DNA of 64,000 bases, taken from positions 186,001-250,000 of the forward strand of contig NZ_JAHWGP010000005.1 in the NCBI RefSeq assembly GCF_020873915.1, in the 5' to 3' direction. The notes under the pieces were generated by a model. That model was not told the origin of the DNA and made no database searches. It saw nothing but the letters and a program-made list of their open reading frames with translations. Made by a program: the position numbers and the translations under genes. Below, piece by piece: positions 36,356 through 45,804 of the stretch (position 1 is its first letter; each line of letters begins with the position of its first letter). The stretch is from Streptomyces sp. DH5 (GTDB taxonomy: Bacteria > Actinomycetota > Actinomycetes > Streptomycetales > Streptomycetaceae).

Positions 36356-37144
36356 TCAGGCGAGCTTGCCGAGCTGCGCGTCGGAGACCGCCGTCGGGAA
36401 CTCGAAGTCCTCGCCGGTGGCGGCGGAGGCGAAGTTGGTGACGGTGAAGGAGGCGACGGTGGCGCCCTTGCGGGCGACGACCAGCTTCATCGGCGCCTTC
36501 ACGCCCTCCTCCGCGGCCAGCAGCGCCGTGATCGCGACCGCCTCGTCGCCGCCGCCGGGCGCCTCGGTCTTCTCGACCGACTCGATCGTGAGCGCCTCAC
36601 CCATGGCGTCGTACGCGTAGCCACCGGCGCACGTGCCGGCGGCGGCCTCCACGTCCTTGATGACCTTCTCGGCACCGCCGTCCTCGTAGGAGGCGAGCGT
36701 GACGACCATCTGCTCCACGTCGAGACCGGCGAGCAGGGTCTCCTCGGGACCGGCGTCCGCGGCCGGCTTCTCCGGCTGGCTCGCCCAGGACCGCTTCACC
36801 GTGGCCGCCGGCGTGCCCGCGGGCACGCCCATCTGCAGCTGGGCGAGCGGCTGGCAGGCCGCGTCCTTCGACTTCACCTTGTCGGCGGTGGCGTCGTCCT
36901 CGGCGGGCACCTCTGTCACCTTGCCGTCCTTGACGTCCGCCTGCGCCAGCACGGCCTTCTCCAGCTCGGCGGCGGTGAGCGCCTTGGCCGCCGGAGCGGC
37001 GGAGGCGGAGGCGGTCGTGTCGGCCTTGCCCTTGCCGTCGTCGGCCTTGTCCTCGTCGCCGGAGCCACCGCAGGCGGTGACGAGCAGGGCGAGCGCGGCG
37101 GCGGAAGCGGCGAGCACGGTACGGCGGACGGGGCTGGTTCTCAC
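36356..37144 (-). CDS. Lipoprotein of unknown function
   Basis: The protein has 262 residues from the GTG at 37144, the only start codon in the correct place before the signal peptide. 'VRRTVLAASAAALALLVTAC' ends in the lipobox Cys25. A Lys/Asp/Gly-rich linker follows, then about 215 residues with 'CQPLAQLQMGVPAGTPAATVKRSW' in the middle and 'GGYAYDAMGEALTIESVEK' later, resembling actinobacterial sensor-like or PknH-like extracellular domains only in general layout. It has its own terminator and is divergent from coaA. It is retained at this locus in the genus as far as I recall, but the function is unknown. Confidence 0.85.
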   Translation of the reverse strand: MRTSPVRRTVLAASAAALALLVTACGGSGDEDKADDGKGKADTTASASAAPAAKALTAAELEKAVLAQADVKDGKVTEVPAEDDATADKVKSKDAACQPLAQLQMGVPAGTPAATVKRSWASQPEKPAADAGPEETLLAGLDVEQMVVTLASYEDGGAEKVIKDVEAAAGTCAGGYAYDAMGEALTIESVEKTEAPGGGDEAVAITALLAAEEGVKAPMKLVVARKGATVASFTVTNFASAATGEDFEFPTAVSDAQLGKLA

Positions 37145-37330
37145 GACGGAACTCTTTCTCGAAAGTGTGGAGAAGATCCACAGCACAAAACCGCACCCTA
37201 AACACAGCAGACACACGGATGATCACCGATGACGCAGTTGCGTCCCGACCGTGATCACCACGTGACAGGAGCACGTCGGGCGTGACACAGCCCACCTGTC
37301 GTCCCGTTCGAACTCCGTTAACAATGGACT

Positions 37331-38320
37331 GTGATCTCTCCGGTCCCCTCGATGCCCCGGAGCGCCCACCGGCAGCGGCCGGAGGCGACTCCCTACGTCG
37401 ACCTCACCCGCGCCGAGTGGAGCGCGCTGCGCGACAAGACGCCACTGCCGCTGTCCGCCGCGGAGGTCGAACAGCTGCGCGGGCTCGGTGACGTCATCGA
37501 CCTCGACGAGGTGCGGGACATCTACCTCCCGCTGTCCCGGCTCCTCAACCTCTACGTCGGCGCCACGGACGGGCTGCGGAGCGCCCTCAACACCTTCCTC
37601 GGAGAGCAGGGCTCCCAGTCGGGCACGCCCTTCGTCATAGGGGTCGCCGGTTCCGTCGCCGTCGGCAAGTCCACGGTGGCCCGGCTGCTGCGCGCGCTGC
37701 TGTCCCGCTGGCCGGAGCACCCCCGCGTGGAGCTGGTCACCACGGACGGATTCCTGCTGCCGACCGAAGAACTCCAGAAGCGGGGGCTGATGTCGCGGAA
37801 AGGATTCCCCGAGTCCTACGACCGCCGTGCGCTGACCCGTTTCGTCGCCGACATCAAGGCGGGCAAGAGCGAGGTCACCGCGCCCGTCTACTCCCACCTC
37901 ATCTACGACATCGTCCCCGGCGAGAAGCTCACCGTGCGCCGCCCGGACATCCTGATCGTCGAAGGGCTCAACGTCCTGCAGCCCGCACTGCCCGGCAAGG
38001 ACGGCCGCACCCGCGTCGGTCTGGCCGACTACTTCGACTTCAGCGTGTACGTCGACGCCCGCACGGAGGACATCGAGCGCTGGTACCTCCACCGGTTCAA
38101 GCGGCTGCGGGAGACCGCGTTCCAGGATCCGTCGTCGTACTTCCGGAAGTACACCCAGGTGTCCGAGGAAGAGTCCCTCGACTACGCGCGCACGATGTGG
38201 CGCACCATCAACAAGCCGAACCTGGTCGAGAACATCGCCCCCACCCGGGGCCGGGCCACCCTGATCGTGCGCAAGGGCCCGGACCACAAGGTCCAACGCC
38301 TCAGACTGCGCAAGCTGTAA
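37331..38320 (+). CDS. coaA: Type I pantothenate kinase
   Basis: This 329-residue enzyme phosphorylates pantothenate in the first step of CoA synthesis. The GTG at 37331 opens '[20 protein letters not shown]'. The P-loop '[20 protein letters not shown]' lies near residues 104-123, then '[13 protein letters not shown]', 'RKGFPESYD' and '[14 protein letters not shown]' as in E. coli CoaA. It is monocistronic and divergent from the lipoprotein gene across 186 bases. Confidence 0.97.
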   Translation: MISPVPSMPRSAHRQRPEATPYVDLTRAEWSALRDKTPLPLSAAEVEQLRGLGDVIDLDEVRDIYLPLSRLLNLYVGATDGLRSALNTFLGEQGSQSGTPFVIGVAGSVAVGKSTVARLLRALLSRWPEHPRVELVTTDGFLLPTEELQKRGLMSRKGFPESYDRRALTRFVADIKAGKSEVTAPVYSHLIYDIVPGEKLTVRRPDILIVEGLNVLQPALPGKDGRTRVGLADYFDFSVYVDARTEDIERWYLHRFKRLRETAFQDPSSYFRKYTQVSEEESLDYARTMWRTINKPNLVENIAPTRGRATLIVRKGPDHKVQRLRLRKL

Positions 38321-38820
38321 GCCCCGACACGGCCCGTTCACCCGCCCGGCGCAACGGAGTGCCGTCGCGCCCACCCTCCCCCATCGCCCCAGCGGCACGA
38401 CTGCCCGCGGGAGCGGAGAGCGGCGGCGCGGCTGCCCGCGGAGGGCGGGAGGCGGAGAGCGGAGAGGCGGAGTGGTGGGGGGGGTGGAGTGGTGCAAAGG
38501 CGGAAGGGGGCGACTGCCCGCGGACGACGGACGGCAGGTGGGGACGTGGTCGCCGACGGCGGGGAGGGGACGGGGCGGGGGTGGCCGCCCGCAGCGGCTG
38601 GCGCGTCCGCACCCTCACCACCACCGAGCGACACTCTCGCGCCAGTCCGAGGACGGACACCCCCGACGCGGCCCCGCACCACCCACCCACCGCAGGCGCC
38701 ACGCGCACCCCCACCGAAGGGAAAGCGGCGCCGCAGGCATCCCACCCACCACGCCGCAGACAACCCACTACGCCGCAGGCGACCCGCAGGCGACCCGCAG
38801 GCGCCGCCCACCCCCGTCGG
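38321..38820. other. Non-coding 500-base interval between coaA and glmM
   Basis: The stops of two convergent genes enclose low-complexity DNA. The left part is a purine-rich GGCGGAGAGCGGAG run with a stretch of eight G. The right part has short direct repeats such as CCGCAGGCGAC three times near 38775-38805. Open frames exist on both strands, but their translations are Arg/Pro/Gly-rich with no protein-like codon bias. I see no strong terminator hairpin. Confidence 0.55.
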
Positions 38821-40179
38821 CTACCCCAGCGCCGACTTCACCACGTCGGCCAGGCGTCCCGCCACCGACCGCGCCTGGTCGATGTCCGCGGCCTCGACCA
38901 TGACCCGCACCAGCGGCTCCGTCCCCGAGGACCGCAGAAGCACGCGCCCCGTCTCACCGAGTTCCCGCTCCGCCTCCCCCACCGCGGCAGCGAGCTCCGC
39001 GGAGGTCTTCACCCGGGACTTGTCCACGTCCGGAACATTGATCAGCACCTGCGGCAGCCGCTCCATCACCGACGCCAGCTCCCGCAGCGGCCGCCCGCTC
39101 CCCGCGACCCGCGCCGCGAGCAGCAGCCCGGTCAGGGTGCCGTCGCCGGTCGTCGCGTGGTCGAGGATGATGACGTGCCCGGACTGCTCGCCCCCGAGGG
39201 CGTAGTCCTGCCTCTTCATCTCCTCCAGCACGTACCGGTCGCCGACGGCGGTCTGCACCAGCCGGATGCCCTCCCGCTCCATCGCCAGCTTGAATCCGAG
39301 GTTCGACATCACCGTCGCGACGACGGTGTCGGACCGCAGCGCGGACCGCTCCCGCATCGCCAGCGCCAGCACCGCGAGGATCTGGTCGCCGTCGACCTCC
39401 TCACCGGTGTGGTCGACGGCCAGGCACCGGTCGGCGTCGCCGTCGTGCGCGATGCCCAGCGCGGCCCCGTGCTCGACGACCGCGGCCTTCAGCTGGTCGA
39501 GGTGCGTCGATCCGCAGCCGTCGTTGATGTTGAGCCCGTCCGGCTCCGCGCCGATGGTGACGACCTCGGCCCCGGCCCGCGTGAACGCCTCCGGCGAGAC
39601 CATCGCGGCGGCGCCGTGCGCCTCGTCGAGGACGATCCGCAGACCGTCCAGCCGGTTGGGGAGAACGCCGACGAGGTGGGCGACGTACATCTCCAGGCCC
39701 TCCTCGTAGTCCCGTACGCGACCGACACCGGCGCCGGTCGGCCGGTTCCACGGCGCGCCGGTGCGGTGCTCCTCGTACACGGACTCGATGCGGTCCTCCA
39801 GCTCGTCGGCGAGCTTGTGACCGCCGCGGGCGAAGAACTTGATGCCGTTGTCCGGCATGGCGTTGTGGCTCGCGGAGAGCATGACGCCGAGGTCGGCGCC
39901 GAGGGCGCCGGTGAGGTGTGCCACGGCCGGTGTGGGCAGCACGCCGACGCGCAGGACGTCCACGCCCGCGCTGGCGAGGCCGGCGACCACGGCGGCCTCC
40001 AGGAACTCCCCGGACGCGCGCGGGTCACGCCCGACCACGGCGGTGGGCCGGTGGCCTTCGAACGTGCCGGCTTCCGCCAGTACGTGCGCGGCGGCGACGG
40101 ACAGACCTAGCGCCATTTCCGCGGTCAGGTCCGCGTTGGCGACACCGCGCACGCCGTCCGTGCCGAAGAGTCGTCCCAC
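38821..40179 (-). CDS. glmM: Phosphoglucosamine mutase
   Basis: This 452-residue enzyme converts glucosamine-6-phosphate to glucosamine-1-phosphate for UDP-GlcNAc synthesis. The GTG at 40179 follows AGGAGGACAA and opens '[19 protein letters not shown]'. The phosphoserine loop is '[19 protein letters not shown]' near residue 103, the metal loop '[13 protein letters not shown]', and the sugar/phosphate loops '[11 protein letters not shown]' and '[15 protein letters not shown]'. The downstream interval is 38321-38820. Confidence 0.96.
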   Translation of the reverse strand: MGRLFGTDGVRGVANADLTAEMALGLSVAAAHVLAEAGTFEGHRPTAVVGRDPRASGEFLEAAVVAGLASAGVDVLRVGVLPTPAVAHLTGALGADLGVMLSASHNAMPDNGIKFFARGGHKLADELEDRIESVYEEHRTGAPWNRPTGAGVGRVRDYEEGLEMYVAHLVGVLPNRLDGLRIVLDEAHGAAAMVSPEAFTRAGAEVVTIGAEPDGLNINDGCGSTHLDQLKAAVVEHGAALGIAHDGDADRCLAVDHTGEEVDGDQILAVLALAMRERSALRSDTVVATVMSNLGFKLAMEREGIRLVQTAVGDRYVLEEMKRQDYALGGEQSGHVIILDHATTGDGTLTGLLLAARVAGSGRPLRELASVMERLPQVLINVPDVDKSRVKTSAELAAAVGEAERELGETGRVLLRSSGTEPLVRVMVEAADIDQARSVAGRLADVVKSALG

Positions 40180-40435
40180 TTGTCCTCCTGATGATGCGTC
40201 AGTACCGATAGCCGAACCAGGGCCCCGCCTCCCACGTCCTGCCGAGGCGTAGGACCGCCCGTACGGCCGACGGTTGTGCCACTGACCAAGCTTGTGAAGT
40301 GTTCGACGGCCGTGAGGCGAGTGCGGCTCCACACCTCCGGGCGCGCACCGCGACGGTCACACCCGACGCCCGACCATCCGATCACATTAGCGTTTGAGCG
40401 CCTTGTGCCGTTATACGCCCACGCCACTGAATAAA

Positions 40436-40477
40436 CGAACGCCCCGGCGGCACTGTGGCGTGCCGCCGGGGCGTTCG
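40436..40477 (-). terminator. Terminator of the rplM-rpsI operon
   Basis: Bases 40436-40453 (CGAACGCCCCGGCGGCAC) pair perfectly with 40460-40477, an 18-bp stem with a 6-base loop. It starts 23 bases after the rpsI stop in the leftward direction. Confidence 0.9.
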
Positions 40478-40500
40478 GAGTACGTGCGAGCGCCCTGTGT

Positions 40501-41013
40501 TTAGCGCTTGCTGTACTGCGGGGCCTTGCGGGCCTTCTTCAGACCGGCCTTCTTGCGCTCGACCGCACGGTCGTCGCGCTTGAGGAAGCCGGCCTTCTTC
40601 AGCGGGCCGCGGTTGTTGTCGACGTCCGCCTCGTTCAGCGCACGGGCGACACCGAGACGGAGCGCACCGGCCTGACCGGAGACACCGCCACCCGCGATGC
40701 GGGCGATGACGTCGTAACGGCCTTCGAGCTCGAGCACCTTGAAGGGCTCGTTGACTTCCTGCTGGTGCACCTTGTTCGGGAAGTAGTCCTCGAGGGTGCG
40801 ACCGTTGATCTTCCACTTGCCGGTGCCCGGGACGATCCGGACGCGGGCGATGGCGTTCTTGCGACGGCCCAGGCCGGCGGCCGGCTGGGGCTCGCCGAAG
40901 CGGGACGCCATGGACTCCGAGGTGTACTCGCCCTCGACGGGCACCTCGGACTCGGTGGTGTAGCTGTCGATGTCAAGCTCTTCGAGCGGCTGCTCGGCAG
41001 TGGTCTCGGCCAC
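40501..41013 (-). CDS. rpsI: 30S ribosomal protein S9
   Basis: This 170-residue S9 has the core '[24 protein letters not shown]' in outline, from residue about 49, and the essential basic end '[12 protein letters not shown]' whose Lys-Arg tip reaches the P site. The first 48 residues are an acidic extension (Glu/Asp/Thr-rich) seen in actinobacteria but not in E. coli S9. The start is a GTG preceded by GAGGAG. It is the second gene of rplM-rpsI. Confidence 0.97.
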   Translation of the reverse strand: MAETTAEQPLEELDIDSYTTESEVPVEGEYTSESMASRFGEPQPAAGLGRRKNAIARVRIVPGTGKWKINGRTLEDYFPNKVHQQEVNEPFKVLELEGRYDVIARIAGGGVSGQAGALRLGVARALNEADVDNNRGPLKKAGFLKRDDRAVERKKAGLKKARKAPQYSKR

Positions 41014-41055
41014 GATTCTCCTCAGATTCTGTTCAGTCTTAGGGGGTGGCCGGAC

Positions 41056-41499
41056 TTACTGCGCGACCTGGGTGATCTCGAACGGCACCGGCTGCTGGGC
41101 AGCGTGCGGGTGCTGGTCGCCCGAGTAGACCTTCAGCTTCGAGAGCATCTGACGGCCCAGGGTGTTCTTGGGGAGCATGCCCTTGACGGCCTTCTCGACG
41201 GCCTTCTCGGGGTTCTTCTCCAGCAGCTCGTCGTAGCGGACGGAGCGCAGACCACCCGGGTAACCCGAGTGGCGGTACGCCATCTTCTGGGTCCGCTTGT
41301 TGCCGGAGAGGTGCACCTTGTCCGCGTTGATGATGATGACGAAGTCACCGGTGTCGACGTGGGGCGCGTAGATCGGCTTGTGCTTGCCGCGCAGGATGGA
41401 GGCCGCAGTGGAGGCCAGACGCCCCAGGACGACGTCCTGAGCGTCGATGACGTGCCACTGGCGCGTCACATCGCCGGGCTTGGGGCTGTACGTACGCAC
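41056..41499 (-). CDS. rplM: 50S ribosomal protein L13
   Basis: This 147-residue, normal-length L13 starts at a GTG: '[21 protein letters not shown]'. '[25 protein letters not shown]' in outline and '[12 protein letters not shown]' are family hallmarks. It is the first gene of rplM-rpsI. The 240 bases upstream, to the GT87 gene, should hold the promoter; no known leader fold is evident. Confidence 0.97.
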   Translation of the reverse strand: MRTYSPKPGDVTRQWHVIDAQDVVLGRLASTAASILRGKHKPIYAPHVDTGDFVIIINADKVHLSGNKRTQKMAYRHSGYPGGLRSVRYDELLEKNPEKAVEKAVKGMLPKNTLGRQMLSKLKVYSGDQHPHAAQQPVPFEITQVAQ

Positions 41500-41743
41500 G
41501 GTTCGTAGCCTTCGCTTCTTCAGTGAATGGTCCTGACAAGGTCACCGAAGACGATCACGACAGCCCTGACCGCACTGCGGTGACGCAAACCGCGTGCCGG
41601 TCGCTGGTCATCGGTCCGGTGGACCGGTGTAAGGGCCCCTCACGTGAGAATGAGCAAGCCACTACACACAACGAACATGCAGAATACCCATGCTCGGCCG
41701 GACGGGTCAAAACGAGACCGCCGTCGGTGACGTCGCCGATGAG

Positions 41744-43006
41744 CTACACGGATTCTACGGCCGGCCCCCGCCCCTCCCCGGCTCCGTCCCGCCCCTCCGG
41801 CGCCCCCCTCGCCCCGTCCGCCTCACCGGCCCCGCCGGTCCCGCCGGTCCCGCCCGCTCCGCCGGCCCCGCCCGCCCCGCGCACACCGTGGTACGCGACG
41901 GTCACCGCCAGCACGCACAGCGTGACCGAGTCCCGGAACGCGCGCCGCTTCCCCGACTCCAGCCACGGCCAGGTCACCCCCGGCAGCTGGGGCACCAGCG
42001 CGAGCCAGAACCAGGGACGCCGGGTGACCGACCCCGCATGGGGCAGTCCGGCGAGCAGCAGCGGCAGCACCACCAGGAGGTAGTGGTTGTAGGAGGGCCG
42101 CGACACGAGGAACGCCGAGAGCATCAGCCCCGCCGACGTCTCGGCCAGCCGCAGCGCCACCGGCCCCGGCCCCCGCCAGCGCCGGTACGCGCACGCCACC
42201 CCCACGGCGGCCGCGAGCACCGCCAGCAGCGTGGCCGGGGCCCGGGGCACACCGAGCCGGGGCAGCACGGCGGCGGGCCCCGCCTCGTAGAGGCGCAGGA
42301 AGGGGTCGTCGCCGGTCAGCAGGAAGGGCAGGGTGCGGGTGAGGAAGCCCGCGGGGTCGGGCAGGAACAGCGCCGCCACCACCGACGTCACGGCCGGCAC
42401 CAGGATCACCAGGGCCAGCGCCCGCAACCGGCGGGCGAAGAGGAACAGCAGCACCATCGGCGCGAGCAGCGGCTTCACCGCCACCGCCACCCCGACGACC
42501 GCACCGGCCGCGACCCACCGGCCCCGGCTCGCCAGCAGCAGGCACAGTGGCAGAGCCAGCACGGCCGTCACCGTCCAGTTGCCCAGCCGCACCAGCTGCC
42601 CGAACGGCGCGAACCCGGCCGCCAGGGCGACGAGCCCGAGGACGGCGAGCCGGCTGCCCAGCGGCACCCGGTGCAGCCGCAGCGCACAGGCCCAGCCCAG
42701 GGTGAGCACGAGGGTCACCGCCGCGGGCACCAGGACGTCGAGCACGGAGCGCGGCAGCAGCGCCTGCGGGACGGCAGCCATCACCGCGCTCGGAAAATAG
42801 AGGAAGTGAGGGTCGTCGTAGGGCGATCCGCCGTCCAGCCAGGTCCGCGCGGCGTCCACGACGATGTGGTTGTCCATGCCTCCGTCCGAGGTCACCAGCA
42901 CCGCATGAACCGTCAGCGCGCCCAGTACGGCCGCGAGTCCGGCCCACCACCAGCCGCCCGCAGGACGCACCAACCACCCGGAGATGTCGCTTTTGCCCGT
43001 CACCAT
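41744..43006 (-). CDS. Multispanning glycosyltransferase, GT87 (DUF2029) family
   Basis: The protein has 420 residues from the ATG at 43006 and about ten hydrophobic helices. It has the GT-C layout of GT87: an early acidic loop after helix 1 ('DGGMDNHIVVDAARTWLDGGSPYDDPHFLYFPSAV' in outline, residues about 43-75) with the conserved aromatic/acidic residues. Later come a cytoplasmic Arg-rich loop and a C-terminal Gly/Thr repeat tail (AGGAGGTGGTGGAG). Such enzymes transfer mannose or arabinose from polyprenyl phosphate to lipoglycans. It is monocistronic and divergent from the gene at 43081. Confidence 0.85.
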   Translation of the reverse strand: MVTGKSDISGWLVRPAGGWWWAGLAAVLGALTVHAVLVTSDGGMDNHIVVDAARTWLDGGSPYDDPHFLYFPSAVMAAVPQALLPRSVLDVLVPAAVTLVLTLGWACALRLHRVPLGSRLAVLGLVALAAGFAPFGQLVRLGNWTVTAVLALPLCLLLASRGRWVAAGAVVGVAVAVKPLLAPMVLLFLFARRLRALALVILVPAVTSVVAALFLPDPAGFLTRTLPFLLTGDDPFLRLYEAGPAAVLPRLGVPRAPATLLAVLAAAVGVACAYRRWRGPGPVALRLAETSAGLMLSAFLVSRPSYNHYLLVVLPLLLAGLPHAGSVTRRPWFWLALVPQLPGVTWPWLESGKRRAFRDSVTLCVLAVTVAYHGVRGAGGAGGAGGTGGTGGAGEADGARGAPEGRDGAGEGRGPAVESV

Positions 43007-43080
43007 GCGCGCAACGCTAGGGCCTGTCGCGCCCGTTGAGGCGGACCAGCACACCCCTTGCCCCGTCTAAGATGCGCCCC

Positions 43081-43962
43081 ATGAGTTTTGGGCAGGGGGG
43101 ACCTTCACAGCAGTGGGATCCCTGGAAACCGAATTCCCAGCAGCCCTGGAACAGCGGCGGCGCCGGCCAGTCGCCCGACTGGGCCGCGCTCGCCGACGCG
43201 TCCGAGGCCCGCGCCAAGCGACGCCGACTGCTGTTCATAGGCGGTGGCGCCCTGGCCACCGTCGCGATAGGCACGGCCGTGGCGGTCGCCGTCGTCTCGG
43301 CGAACGGCGGCGACCAGGCCTCGCCGGGCGGCTCCTCCCAGCTGCCCGGGGTCTCCGACCTGCCGAGCCCGACGGGCACCGTCCCCTCGTTCGCCCCCAC
43401 GAGCGCCCCGCCGCCGCTGGACCCGAACGACTTCATCGCCAGCGCGGTGAAGGACAAGGCCCCGCTCAGCCCCGACATCCTCTTCCCGGGCACGCAGCTG
43501 ACCATGGGTGAGACGGTGTACAAGAAGGGCCCGACGGCGGACACCGGGAACTGCGCCTCGGCCGCGAAGGCGACGCTCCCCAAGGCGCTCACCGACAACC
43601 GGTGCACACGCCTGATCCGGGTCACCTACACCAAGGACGACGTGGCGGTGACGGTCGGTGTGGCCGTCTTCGACACCCAGGCCCAGGCGGCCAAGGCCCG
43701 GCAGCAGACCGACAAGAAGAGCATCATCAAGTCGCTGTCGGGCGGCGGGGTCAAGGACTTCTGCTCCGGCGCGGTCTGCCGCTCCACCACCAACACCGTC
43801 GGCCGCTACGCCTACTTCACCCTGGCGGGCTTCACCGACGGCAAGAACGTGACGGAGAAGGACAAGGCCGTCTTCGCCACGGGCGACGACCTCCAGGAGT
43901 TCACGTTCCGTCAGATCCGCCGCCGGGGCGAGGCCCAGGCGTCGGCGGCGGCGAACGGCTGA
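43081..43962 (+). CDS. Membrane-anchored secreted protein of unknown function
   Basis: The protein has 293 residues from the ATG at 43081. A Gln/Trp/Pro/Ser-rich cytoplasmic start ('QQWDPWKPNSQQPWNSGG') leads to one transmembrane helix at residues 50-73 ('LLFIGGGALATVAIGTAVAVAVV' in outline), then a Pro/Ser linker and an external domain of about 190 residues with four Cys ('GNCASAAKATL', 'DNRCTRLIRVTYTK', 'DFCSGAVCRSTTNT'). This is a common Streptomyces cell-envelope architecture. I cannot assign a family or activity. Confidence 0.85.
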   Translation: MSFGQGGPSQQWDPWKPNSQQPWNSGGAGQSPDWAALADASEARAKRRRLLFIGGGALATVAIGTAVAVAVVSANGGDQASPGGSSQLPGVSDLPSPTGTVPSFAPTSAPPPLDPNDFIASAVKDKAPLSPDILFPGTQLTMGETVYKKGPTADTGNCASAAKATLPKALTDNRCTRLIRVTYTKDDVAVTVGVAVFDTQAQAAKARQQTDKKSIIKSLSGGGVKDFCSGAVCRSTTNTVGRYAYFTLAGFTDGKNVTEKDKAVFATGDDLQEFTFRQIRRRGEAQASAAANG

Positions 43963-44086
43963 CGCGTTCCCAGGGCCGAGCCCCGGGGATCCGGCCTTCC
44001 CGGCGGGGTCCTGTGCCCCTGTACGGCGCGGGGTTCGGCCGGTGACCCGTGACTTCCCGGCGTCTGATCTCCGTAACCAGGTTGCC

Positions 44087-44110
44087 GGCACCGGCCTGAA
44101 GACCGGTGCC
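44087..44110. terminator. Hairpin between convergent genes
   Basis: GGCACCGG (44087-44094) pairs with CCGGTGCC (44103-44110) around an 8-base loop. It lies between the stops of the gene at 43081-43962 and the NlpC/P60 gene. It is shorter than the other terminators here, so the call is weaker. Confidence 0.5.
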
Positions 44111-44149
44111 GTGCACATGGCTCCCGGTGACCGCCGCGGGGACGAGATC

Positions 44150-45235
44150 TCACAGCCGCTTGGCGCTGCGCAGGGTCTTGGCGTAGTAGCCGTTGCCGTC
44201 CAGGCGGGAGACACCGCCGATGTCGCCGATGGTCGGGCCGTTGACCTCCTCCCGGCTGGAGATGAAGATCAGGTGGCCCTCGGTGTCGTGGCCGAGCACC
44301 ATGCCCACATGGTCCAGCCGGTCCTTGGTGCGGGCGTCGAGCTTGAAGAAGACGAGGTCGCCGGGCTGGAGCTGGTCGATGTTGGACGGGCGGTCGTCCG
44401 ACGACACTCCGGCCAGCGGGAGAACGTCGGCGCCCTCATCGGAGCGCGCCATACCGTTGGCGGTGCGCGGGAGGCCGTCGCCCGAGGCCGTGTCCGAGGA
44501 CATCAGGGGGTAGCGGGCGCGGTAGCCGAGCACCATGCGGATGTATCCGGAGCAGTCGAGCGCATTGGCGCGCATGGTCTCCGGCATGCCGATCGTGCCG
44601 TCCCGGAAGGGGTACTGGACGCCGAGGTAGTCGTAGAAGTCCGACTGCTCCAGACGCAGGTCGCCGCCCTCGGCGCCGACGGGGTTCAGCGGCCCGAAGT
44701 GCGCGTCACCGGCGTAGGTGGTGCCACGCTCGTCCTTCTTCTTCGGTGCGCCCGCCACGTACTGGAAGGCGACCGCGAACAGGTCGTCCTCCTTGCTGTC
44801 CCGGTACTCGGCGTACCACTCCTTGAACCACTTCTTCTTTTCGGCGCCCTTCTTCCATGCCTCGGGCATGAGCCGGACCCAGTCCGTGGTGGAGACCTTG
44901 GAGGAGGTGGAGGTCGGCTCCTCGAAGGTACGAGCCGGGCCGGTGAGCGTGCCGGTGCGCGCCCCGTCGGTGAAGACGGCCTGGATACGGCCGTCGCCAT
45001 CGCGCAATACGGAGCGCGCGGGGTTCTCCAGCCGGGACCAGCGTTCCTCGCCCCTGGCCTTGGACGTACCGGAGCCGCCGCCCCCGTCCAGGACGCCGAC
45101 GTTCCTGACCTCCGTGATGCCCGGCTTCTCCTGCTTGCGCAGTTCCACCGTGAGATAGCCGGAGGTTCCCACGAGTGCCAGCACCACGAGACCCGAGACG
45201 ACCGGACGCGACTTCTTCTTCGCTTTCCCTGCCAC
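44150..45235 (-). CDS. NlpC/P60-family hydrolase, last gene of the capsule-like operon
   Basis: This 361-residue protein has an N-terminal anchor ('VVSGLVVLALVGTSGYLTV', residues about 12-30) and an external NlpC/P60-like domain in the last 140 residues. The nucleophile is Cys228 in 'ANALDCSGYIRMVLG'; the partner is His309 in 'RLDHVGMVLG', with 'LQPGDLVFFK' between them. The start is a GTG after GGAGGAG. The family cleaves D-Glu-containing bonds in peptidoglycan stem peptides, and close relatives cut gamma-glutamyl polymers. It lies 34 bases after capC, so cutting or releasing the polymer is the natural guess. Confidence 0.85.
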   Translation of the reverse strand: MAGKAKKKSRPVVSGLVVLALVGTSGYLTVELRKQEKPGITEVRNVGVLDGGGGSGTSKARGEERWSRLENPARSVLRDGDGRIQAVFTDGARTGTLTGPARTFEEPTSTSSKVSTTDWVRLMPEAWKKGAEKKKWFKEWYAEYRDSKEDDLFAVAFQYVAGAPKKKDERGTTYAGDAHFGPLNPVGAEGGDLRLEQSDFYDYLGVQYPFRDGTIGMPETMRANALDCSGYIRMVLGYRARYPLMSSDTASGDGLPRTANGMARSDEGADVLPLAGVSSDDRPSNIDQLQPGDLVFFKLDARTKDRLDHVGMVLGHDTEGHLIFISSREEVNGPTIGDIGGVSRLDGNGYYAKTLRSAKRL

Positions 45236-45269
45236 CGTTCACTCCTCCGTTGTCATTGGTCAGTGGTTC

Positions 45270-45752
45270 TCAGACGGTGGGCATGACGCCGAGCAGCAAC
45301 CCGCCGGCGACGACGATGTAGGCCATGAGGGAGACGGTGCCCGTGGCCAGCAGGGTGGCACCCTTGGGCTGCCGCACCATCTGGTAGGCGACCAGACCGG
45401 GCACGATGAACCCGAGGGTCTGGTTGCCGTACAGCAGCGGGAACTCCATCGAGAGCACGATCATCACCGTGGCCTGGAGGAGCACGCCCAGCAGCACCAC
45501 CGCGGCGAACAGCCGCTTGCCGTAGAGAATCACCAGCCGCTGCATGATCTTGGTTCCCGCGTAGGTCAGCGCGGTGACACCCACCATCATGGCCGCACGC
45601 TGCAGGTCCTCGACGAGGGTCAGCGCGATCCAGCCCGGCGTGATCATGCCACCAGGGGACAGATTGGTGGTGAGGTAGCACAGCAGCGAGAAGAACAGGC
45701 CTATGGCAATGCCCAGGGCGGCCATCTCGGGGGTCAGTGCGGCGGTGGTCAA
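45270..45752 (-). CDS. capC: CapC/PgsC-like poly-gamma-glutamate synthesis membrane protein
   Basis: The protein has 160 residues. I chose the TTG at 45752 because GGAG precedes it at normal spacing and it gives the usual CapC length; an ATG ten codons on is an alternative. Four to five transmembrane helices and the block 'LTTNLSPGGMITPGWIALTL' match CapC/PgsC. In Bacillus it forms the membrane synthase with CapB. It lies 52 bases downstream of capB. Confidence 0.85.
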   Translation of the reverse strand: MTTAALTPEMAALGIAIGLFFSLLCYLTTNLSPGGMITPGWIALTLVEDLQRAAMMVGVTALTYAGTKIMQRLVILYGKRLFAAVVLLGVLLQATVMIVLSMEFPLLYGNQTLGFIVPGLVAYQMVRQPKGATLLATGTVSLMAYIVVAGGLLLGVMPTV

Positions 45753-45804
45753 CGGAGTCTCCGGCAGGTGAACGGGGTGGGCGAGGCGGGCGGCCCGCGA
45801 GGGG

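Noticed and set aside
38472-38903. Several small open frames in the coaA-glmM gap
   Set aside because: The translations are Arg/Pro/Gly low-complexity in every frame, without start signals or codon bias.
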